Below, one piece after another: positions 25,792-29,662 of a DNA stretch of 29,662 nt (position 1 is the first letter of the stretch; each line of letters begins with the position of its first letter). A program made the position numbers and the translations under genes. Below the pieces are notes generated by a model. It searched no databases, had not been told where the DNA came from, and worked only from the letters and a program-made list of their open reading frames with translations. The stretch is from a virus. The DNA lies in IMG/VR virus record IMGVR_UViG_3300023179_000374, positions 1-29,662 of that record. One strand, given 5' to 3'.

Positions 25792-26473
25792 TACTTTGGT
25801 GTCTTTCTGGAAATAAAACATTGTCCATATATTCTTGAAATAAATTTTTATCTAATCCTAAACTATGCATCATTTGCGATGTTCTAGGATTTTGTTTTTG
25901 ATAATAACAATAACGATTTTGATATACTGAAAAATCTTTATTCTTATTTTTAGTTATTCCAACATTAGTTAAATAATAATTAAGTGAATTATAATATATT
26001 TTGGAAGCCAAATCAAATTCTTTTTTATCCAAATTGCCGGCTGCAATCATATTACTAGAAAAAATTTGATTTGCCCATTCGGGCAATTCTCTTTTTTTAT
26101 TTGGAAGGTAAGAACTTGATATTTCTTTGAAACTATTTAGCATAAAGTGATCATTGGATTCCACCTCAGAATAATCATGAAACATGCCTGTAATTTTTTC
26201 TCTACCGCATACTATATCAAAACCAAATATTGGAGAATTATCATTGTAGTGAGGAAAAATGCAAAAATGCATGATCCAAATTTTTTTTAATTCTCTGGCA
26301 TCTATAATTTCTAGATGTGCTCTACGAAATTTATCATTTTTAAATATATAGTTTTCCCATTTAAAATTATATTCGGCATGCTCAAAATTAAAAGGAATAA
26401 AATTAGAACATCTTAATAGTTTTCCTAAAGTAAAACAAGCTAAATTTTCGGCATTATCCCAAATGTTATCCAT
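25784..26473 (-). CDS. Ferredoxin-dependent bilin reductase, PcyX/PebS/PcyA-type (229 aa)
   Basis: The enzyme family reduces biliverdin IXalpha to phycobilins using ferredoxin. Family marks are RRAHLEIIDA (51-60), IWIMHFCIFPHYNDNSPIFG (65-84) with His69, FGFDIVCGREKITGMFHDYS (83-102) with Asp86 as candidate catalytic acid, and a C-terminal YQNRYCYYQKQNPRTSQMM with LGLDKNLFQEYMDNVLFP. The length is like phage reductases such as PebS and PcyX. Of these, PcyX was reported from uncultured marine phages together with heme oxygenase and makes phycoerythrobilin; the pairing here suggests that type. I cannot settle product specificity. It overlaps heme oxygenase by 8 nt, so the two enzymes are probably made together. 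Confidence 0.88.
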   Translation of the reverse strand: MDNIWDNAENLACFTLGKLLRCSNFIPFNFEHAEYNFKWENYIFKNDKFRRAHLEIIDARELKKIWIMHFCIFPHYNDNSPIFGFDIVCGREKITGMFHDYSEVESNDHFMLNSFKEISSSYLPNKKRELPEWANQIFSSNMIAAGNLDKKEFDLASKIYYNSLNYYLTNVGITKNKNKDFSVYQNRYCYYQKQNPRTSQMMHSLGLDKNLFQEYMDNVLFPERHQSNE

Positions 26474-27008
26474 ATTCTTTTATCAATTCTATATTAAAAT
26501 CAAAGGCAATATTTGCTTCTACAGTCATGGATATATCTATTCTTTTTCTAACCTCAGTTATTAAACCTATCATATTATCAAACTTATACATTAATCCTTT
26601 GCCAGGAACAAGTTTAGCTAATTGTTGTCCGCCAAATAAATCTCCCATATGTCTAACATAAACATGAGCCATTAATCTTTGGCGTCTATTTTCTAAATCA
26701 TCATAGAAAATATCATCTAAATAACTTAAATACTTATTTGTAGATTTTTTAATGTTTATACTATAATTTTTACCAGCCAAATTAATAAAATCTGTTCTTA
26801 CCTTGGGAGCTCTTTTTAAATCCTCAATACCTTTAAATAATTCTAATTCGCTTCCATGATTTTCTAAAGTAAAGTAAATAAAATGTAATTGATACAAATA
26901 ATCGGTATATTTAAATTTATCTACTTCACCTTTAAAAATAGTTTGTATAAAAGGCAAAGATTCGGCTATTCTATGTTTTTCTGCAGTTGTTTGTTTTAAT
27001 GTAGTCAT
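26466..27008 (-). CDS. ho1: Heme oxygenase (biliverdin-producing), HO1-type
   Basis: It should open heme to biliverdin, releasing iron and CO, with electrons from ferredoxin. At 180 aa it is shorter than cyanobacterial HO1 (about 240 aa), as phage versions tend to be. TTAEKHRIAESLPF contains the proximal heme ligand, His12. YLYQLHFIYFTLEN (37-50) is helical core, and AHVYVRHMGDLFGGQQLAKL (114-133) is the distal helix signature (GDLxGGQ). It is linked to the bilin reductase downstream (8-nt overlap) and to the three-TM gene upstream (4-nt ATGA overlap). Whether the aim is pigment, iron release or a signalling bilin cannot be told here. Confidence 0.94.
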   Translation of the reverse strand: MTTLKQTTAEKHRIAESLPFIQTIFKGEVDKFKYTDYLYQLHFIYFTLENHGSELELFKGIEDLKRAPKVRTDFINLAGKNYSINIKKSTNKYLSYLDDIFYDDLENRRQRLMAHVYVRHMGDLFGGQQLAKLVPGKGLMYKFDNMIGLITEVRKRIDISMTVEANIAFDFNIELIKEYG

Positions 27009-27325
27009 TTAAATAATATCAATGCCATAATTATTGCATGAACAATAAACCCAAAACCAATAGTAACTATGTTTAACATATCTTTTAAAATAGATGCTCG
27101 TATAAACATTAAAGATAATCCAGCCCAAGTAAATAAAACTAAATCTATGGAAGGAAGTTTGTCAGTAAGCCCAGACATTACAGCTAGTAATGTTGGTATT
27201 GTTGATGCATGAATAACGATAACAGCTATCCAATGAATTGTTTCAGCCGTGGCTTCAGTTAATTTTGTTTTACAAAATTCACTTATTTTAAGTATATCTA
27301 TAGTGGGAATTTTAAATTTATTCAT
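27005..27325 (-). CDS. Three-TM membrane protein, holin candidate (106 aa)
   Basis: Three hydrophobic segments are visible: about 32-51 (IAVIVIHASTIPTLLAVMSG), 59-77 (SIDLVLFTWAGLSLMFIRA) and 84-104 (LNIVTIGFGFIVHAIIMALI). A soluble N-terminus of 30 residues carries one Cys. Size, three segments and a place next to a cell-wall hydrolase gene (1-nt gap) fit a class I holin, but no holin family is recognised. It overlaps heme oxygenase by 4 nt, so a role with heme or electron delivery is an alternative. Confidence 0.6.
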   Translation of the reverse strand: MNKFKIPTIDILKISEFCKTKLTEATAETIHWIAVIVIHASTIPTLLAVMSGLTDKLPSIDLVLFTWAGLSLMFIRASILKDMLNIVTIGFGFIVHAIIMALILFK

Positions 27326-27326
27326 T

Positions 27327-27866
27327 TTATTTGTAAAAAATATGATTACCTATTACTGCTATTTTTTGTTTTTTCCATCTGGGATTTATATAATTAGCAT
27401 GGTAATACATTGCCTCTGTTAATCCTTCCAATCTAAAACCTTCCAAAAGAACTTTTTTTGCCACAGACATACATTCATTATATGCTGAAACATGTATAGG
27501 TTTAAATTTTTTACCCGATTCACAATACCAGCTAAATTGACAAACTACTTTTTCCATAAAAATATTTTTTTGATAAATAACCTTACATATATCTGAAGGA
27601 AATAAACCTGATTCTGCACGATTAATTGTGACTTGTGCTATTGCTACTTTCCCTTCAAAAGATTCTTTGGCTGCTTCAAAATAAATATTACGAGCTAAAC
27701 AATCTAATTGTTGTTCTCTTTTTTCCAAAGTTATTGTGCTAAATGTCGAAGATAAATTAGATTCAAGTTTTAAATAATTAAATTTTAATTCTACAATCTT
27801 TACTAGTAAATTACCTATTATCACCGCAGCCAAGCATACCAAAAAGTATTTAATAAGCTTTTCCAT
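27327..27866 (-). CDS. SleB/CwlJ-type cell wall hydrolase, likely endolysin with N-terminal anchor
   Basis: Residues 5-25 form one hydrophobic segment (IKYFLVCLAAVIIGNLLVKI), a signal-anchor or SAR-type sequence that would place the enzyme in the periplasm. From residue 56 the hydrolase_2 (SleB) pattern appears: CLARNIYFEAAKESFEGKVA with Glu64 as catalytic candidate, then AIAQVTINRAES, VCQFSWYCESGK, and a C-terminal LTEAMYYHANYINPRWKK ending GNHIFYK. SleB enzymes cut peptidoglycan glycan strands. A strong ribosome site (GGAGAC, 5 nt before the ATG) lies next to a short GC hairpin. It pairs with the three-TM gene as a plausible lysis cassette. Confidence 0.85.
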   Translation of the reverse strand: MEKLIKYFLVCLAAVIIGNLLVKIVELKFNYLKLESNLSSTFSTITLEKREQQLDCLARNIYFEAAKESFEGKVAIAQVTINRAESGLFPSDICKVIYQKNIFMEKVVCQFSWYCESGKKFKPIHVSAYNECMSVAKKVLLEGFRLEGLTEAMYYHANYINPRWKKQKIAVIGNHIFYK

Positions 27867-27876
27867 AAAAGTCTCC

Positions 27877-27888
27877 GGGCATAGGCCC
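27877..27888. other. GC hairpin between the small gene and the endolysin
   Basis: The minus strand reads GGGC-CTAT-GCCC just after the TAA of the 89-aa gene and directly before the ribosome site of the endolysin. It resembles the GGGGCATATGCCCC palindrome at 23320-23333. With only four pairs and no U-tract it may be a weak terminator, processing site or translation control element. Confidence 0.4.
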
Positions 27889-27897
27889 CAACTTAGA

Positions 27898-28167
27898 TTA
27901 CTTCTTAGATGTTTTTTCTAAGGGCTGTGGAATTTGAGATACAAAACTATTCAAAGTAATTGCCTTAGCAATTATATCTGATTCTGTAGGAAATGTTGGA
28001 AAAACGGGATGATCCGGGGGACTTTGGCCAGCATGACGAGCATTTTCAACCTTAATGTTCCAGTCATTAGAAATTTGTTCGCGTTTACCAAAATAATCAT
28101 GCTCTAGCATAGTCTGTGCCATTTTCAAAAGCTCGAGACGAATCTCGAAAGGGGTCATATTACTCAT
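27898..28167 (-). CDS. Conserved-type small hypothetical protein (89 aa)
   Basis: Function unknown. The N-terminus MSNMTPFEIRLELLKMAQTM, followed by LEHDYFGKREQISNDW, looks helical and is of a type I associate with small T4-like marine phage proteins. The centre is Pro-rich (AGQSPPDHPVFPTFPTESD) and a helix follows (IIAKAITLNSFVSQIPQ). It has a clear ribosome site (AAGGAAAA) and a TATAAATA box 44 nt upstream, so it is probably strongly expressed late. The codon choice is GC-richer than its neighbours at the start (TTC-GAG-ATT-CGT-CTC-GAG), where the RNA can fold into a TTCG-loop hairpin at 28133-28148. Confidence 0.75.
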   Translation of the reverse strand: MSNMTPFEIRLELLKMAQTMLEHDYFGKREQISNDWNIKVENARHAGQSPPDHPVFPTFPTESDIIAKAITLNSFVSQIPQPLEKTSKK

Positions 28168-28209
28168 TTCTTTTCCTTGTGTCTGTGTTATGAATCTGGA
28201 TTATTTACC

Positions 28210-29388
28210 TTATTTATATTTCAAAATTAGATTTTTCATAGTTTCATTAAGTTTAAAAGTATCCAAATGTTGTTTAAAACTTCTAAATGTCCAAGTACCT
28301 ATTTCACTTGTTTCATTATTTAAATCATAATTAAAATCATTACTTATACATAGTTTCATCATTTCAGAAAATAAATTATTTTTTTTAAAATCACATTCAA
28401 TTTTATTTTTTGCCAATCCTTTGGCATATTCCCAAAAATCATTTTTATATACAGATCCCGATAAATAATGCAGCGATATCATGGATCCTATATTTTCAAT
28501 ATAATTACTATAATACTGATTAGCAAAACTTATATCTATTTTTTTCATAAAAAATAAATCTATAGTAATTCTATTAATTATATCAGAAGTAGATGTAGAT
28601 GTTGCTTCTAAAGGTTCTAAAAAGAAAGAAGCATTACCATTATAAATTATATTATCTTTAAAATTAATTTTTCTACTATAGTTATAAAATTTTAGACTTC
28701 TTACTAACTTAGGTTTTAAATCGAATTCATCAAGTATTGATTGTACATCTTCCTTGATATCATCTTCTGTACAAAAATCACTATTGAATACATATCCTAT
28801 AGCACATCTATTTTTTAAAGGAATACCAAACACCCATCCATATTTTTTAGCAAAAGTTAATGAGTATAAAAATTTGGGCAAATCCCATGGACACTGAAAA
28901 ACCATAGCTGAATTTACAGGAATATAATTTTTATAATCAAAATCGTCAGTTAATTTTGCAGGAGAACCAGTACATACCATAATAATATCTGAATCTATAT
29001 TATTTGGATCACTATAATTAGTTTCTTTACAAGTGACTCTTGAATTGTTTTCTAATAACTTGAATACATAATCTTGAAATTCTATAGCATTAAAATGCAC
29101 TCCGTGATTGCCGGCAGGAAAGCAATGAAAAAATTCCTCACCTTCTCCCCAATTCCTTTTCCAAATACCCAATTTTGGGGTTGAATGAATTTTATCAAAT
29201 GAAGAACTATCAAAATTAAGATTTTCATACAAAGAAATTGGCAAAGCTAAGTTGGTGCCTTCACCAACAGGGGTGGGGCTAATGTTTGGATCATAAATCC
29301 ATTCTATTTCCCAGTTAGTCCATCTTAAAAAATGAGCAACAGCCAAGCATCCGACTGTTCCTCTCCCCACTATACATATTTTTTTCAT
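28210..29388 (-). CDS. Flavin-dependent halogenase (tryptophan halogenase family, 392 aa)
   Basis: FAD-dependent halogenases use FADH2, oxygen and halide to halogenate electron-rich substrates. Visible marks are the Rossmann start MKKICIVGRGTVGCLAVAHF with GxGxxG at 8-13, GEGT (42-45), KLGIWKRNW with Lys72 at the place of the catalytic Lys (Lys79 in PrnA), GWVFGIP (184-190) for the GWxWxIP motif with Phe in place of the second Trp, and LEPLEATSTSTSD with Glu261 matching the active-site Glu of the PLEST motif. It is shorter than PrnA (about 540 aa). A marine cyanophage halogenase (VirX1) is known and prefers iodide; that is the closest precedent I know. The ATG at 29388 puts the Rossmann fold at residue 3; an upstream TTG at 29433 is rejected. 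Confidence 0.88.
   Translation of the reverse strand: MKKICIVGRGTVGCLAVAHFLRWTNWEIEWIYDPNISPTPVGEGTNLALPISLYENLNFDSSSFDKIHSTPKLGIWKRNWGEGEEFFHCFPAGNHGVHFNAIEFQDYVFKLLENNSRVTCKETNYSDPNNIDSDIIMVCTGSPAKLTDDFDYKNYIPVNSAMVFQCPWDLPKFLYSLTFAKKYGWVFGIPLKNRCAIGYVFNSDFCTEDDIKEDVQSILDEFDLKPKLVRSLKFYNYSRKINFKDNIIYNGNASFFLEPLEATSTSTSDIINRITIDLFFMKKIDISFANQYYSNYIENIGSMISLHYLSGSVYKNDFWEYAKGLAKNKIECDFKKNNLFSEMMKLCISNDFNYDLNNETSEIGTWTFRSFKQHLDTFKLNETMKNLILKYK
28211..28218 (-). promoter_or_regulatory. T4-type late promoter box
   Basis: The minus strand carries an exact TATAAATA spanning the last codons and stop of the halogenase gene, 44 nt before the ATG of the 89-aa gene at 28167. Distance and the 42-nt intergenic gap downstream fit a late promoter driving the 89-aa gene and possibly the endolysin-heme oxygenase-gp33 run. 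Confidence 0.55.
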
Positions 29389-29429
29389 TTCAATTAATTG
29401 CCCAATTAGATTGACCTGATAAAATCTTT

Positions 29430-29612
29430 CCAACCACTTCTGTTACCGAGCAGGTTGGGACCTTCTCTGAGTCTAAGATTAACCTATGCGGCTAAACGAA
29501 CCTCAAACGCGTTATCATTCGCTGCGTCTATTTAGTTTGCTAGGATTACGTCCTTCGCCTATCGAGTTGTCCACTTACATACTATTTGCTCCGTCGAAAC
29601 CATGTCTGGCCC
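29430..29612 (-). ncRNA. ssrA: tmRNA (ssrA), coding segment; acceptor half not in the window
   Basis: The minus strand carries GGGCCAGACATGGTTTCGACGG (29612-29591, in two parts GGGCCAG and GGTTTCGACGG), the 5' acceptor strand and D-arm hallmark of tmRNA. Downstream, AAATAGAC precedes resume codon GCA at 29525, as UAGUC precedes GCA in E. coli. The tag frame 29525-29484 reads AANDNAFEVRLAA then TAG, beginning with AND-like residues and ending LAA, the ClpXP-type end. TAATCCTA (29548-29541) pairs with TAGGTTA (29486-29480, one bulge) around the tag, as in helix P5. No T-arm or CTGGCCC-CCA end occurs before the halogenase start. This suggests the two-piece permuted alphaproteobacterial form, with its acceptor piece beyond the right edge. 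The 3' limit is a guess at a CCAACC/GGTTGG stem. Confidence 0.85.
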
Positions 29613-29631
29613 ATTAAAATAAACTCTTCAG

Positions 29632-29662
29632 TATACCTATAATAATTCCTATTCCAGGTATA
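29632..29662. repeat. Inverted repeat at the right edge, upstream of the tmRNA segment
   Basis: TATACCT (29632-29638) and AGGTATA (29656-29662) are exact 7-nt inverted arms around a 17-nt AT-rich loop. In a permuted tmRNA gene this would fall in the intervening sequence between acceptor and coding pieces, where processing occurs; that is inference. The repeat may continue beyond the window. Confidence 0.5.

Noticed and set aside
29389-29433. Longer halogenase from the TTG at 29433
   Set aside because: The start codon is TTG, it would run into the tmRNA segment, and the ATG at 29388 puts the FAD-binding strand at the usual N-terminal place.
29389-29486. Open frame ending VVGKILSGQSNWAIN on the minus strand
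   Set aside because: It has no good start, begins after a stop inside the tmRNA tag region, and overlaps the tmRNA segment; probably a chance frame.
29430-29612. One-piece tmRNA or a tRNA gene
   Set aside because: No T-arm or 3' acceptor strand complementary to GGGCCAG is found between the tag stop and the halogenase start, and no cloverleaf can be drawn.

Overview
The window looks like part of the genome of a T4-like contractile-tailed phage (myovirus) of the open ocean. It is strongly AT-rich, packed with overlapping genes, and carries recognisable T4 homologues: gp4, gp5, gp6, gp8, gp25, gp26, gp27-like, gp32, gp33, gp48-like, gp53 and gp59. The gene style matches marine T4-like phages (cyanophages and pelagiphages). 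No photosystem gene is seen. Low GC, the bilin genes and an apparently permuted (alphaproteobacterial-type) tmRNA point to a host such as SAR11/Pelagibacter. The host is inferred, not shown.

Layout. (1) Positions 1-18908, minus strand: one long baseplate and tail-fibre operon. Transcription runs right to left: gp48-like tube cap, gp53 wedge, gp27-like hub, gp5 spike with two putative wall hydrolase domains, gp25, gp6, a gp7-position wedge protein, gp8, a 1330-aa structural protein ending in an S74 self-cleaving chaperone domain, two further structural proteins, a small coiled-coil protein, and the first 422 codons of a repeat-rich tail fibre that runs off the left edge. Junctions are tight, with overlaps of 1, 4 or 8 nt in many cases. 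(2) Positions 18909-18956: a divergent promoter region with two overlapping TATAAATA boxes (T4 late type) facing the minus operon. (3) Positions 18957-23320, plus strand: gp4 head-completion protein, an unnamed protein, a tail-tube-fold protein, gp26, a -1 frame extension resembling gp51, and a 599-aa protein at the tape-measure/hub position. (4) Positions 23319-23334: a GC-rich palindrome between the converging transcription units. (5) Positions 23338-29388, minus strand: a flavin-dependent halogenase, a small conserved-looking protein, a SleB-type wall hydrolase, a three-TM protein, heme oxygenase, a ferredoxin-dependent bilin reductase, gp33, gp59, two small ORFs, gp32, and a small secreted Lys-rich protein. 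(6) About 29430-29612, minus strand: a tmRNA coding segment with tag AANDNAFEVRLAA. Its 3' acceptor half is not found downstream.

How it fits together. The two structural operons build the baseplate, hub and tail. The gp33-gp59-gp32 cluster serves late transcription and DNA replication/recombination. Auxiliary genes sit beside it: heme oxygenase plus bilin reductase should convert heme to a phycobilin, and the halogenase should halogenate an electron-rich substrate. The tmRNA may supply ribosome rescue during infection.

Most notable: the phage tmRNA, the probable programmed -1 frameshift joining gp26 to a gp51-like tail ahead of a possible tape-measure gene, the heme-to-bilin pair, the halogenase, and a 27-nt near-perfect palindrome inside a structural gene. 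No tRNA, CRISPR array, insertion sequence or integrase was seen. No stretch over 300 bases lacks a feature; the longest gene-poor stretch, 29389-29662, holds the tmRNA segment and a hairpin.
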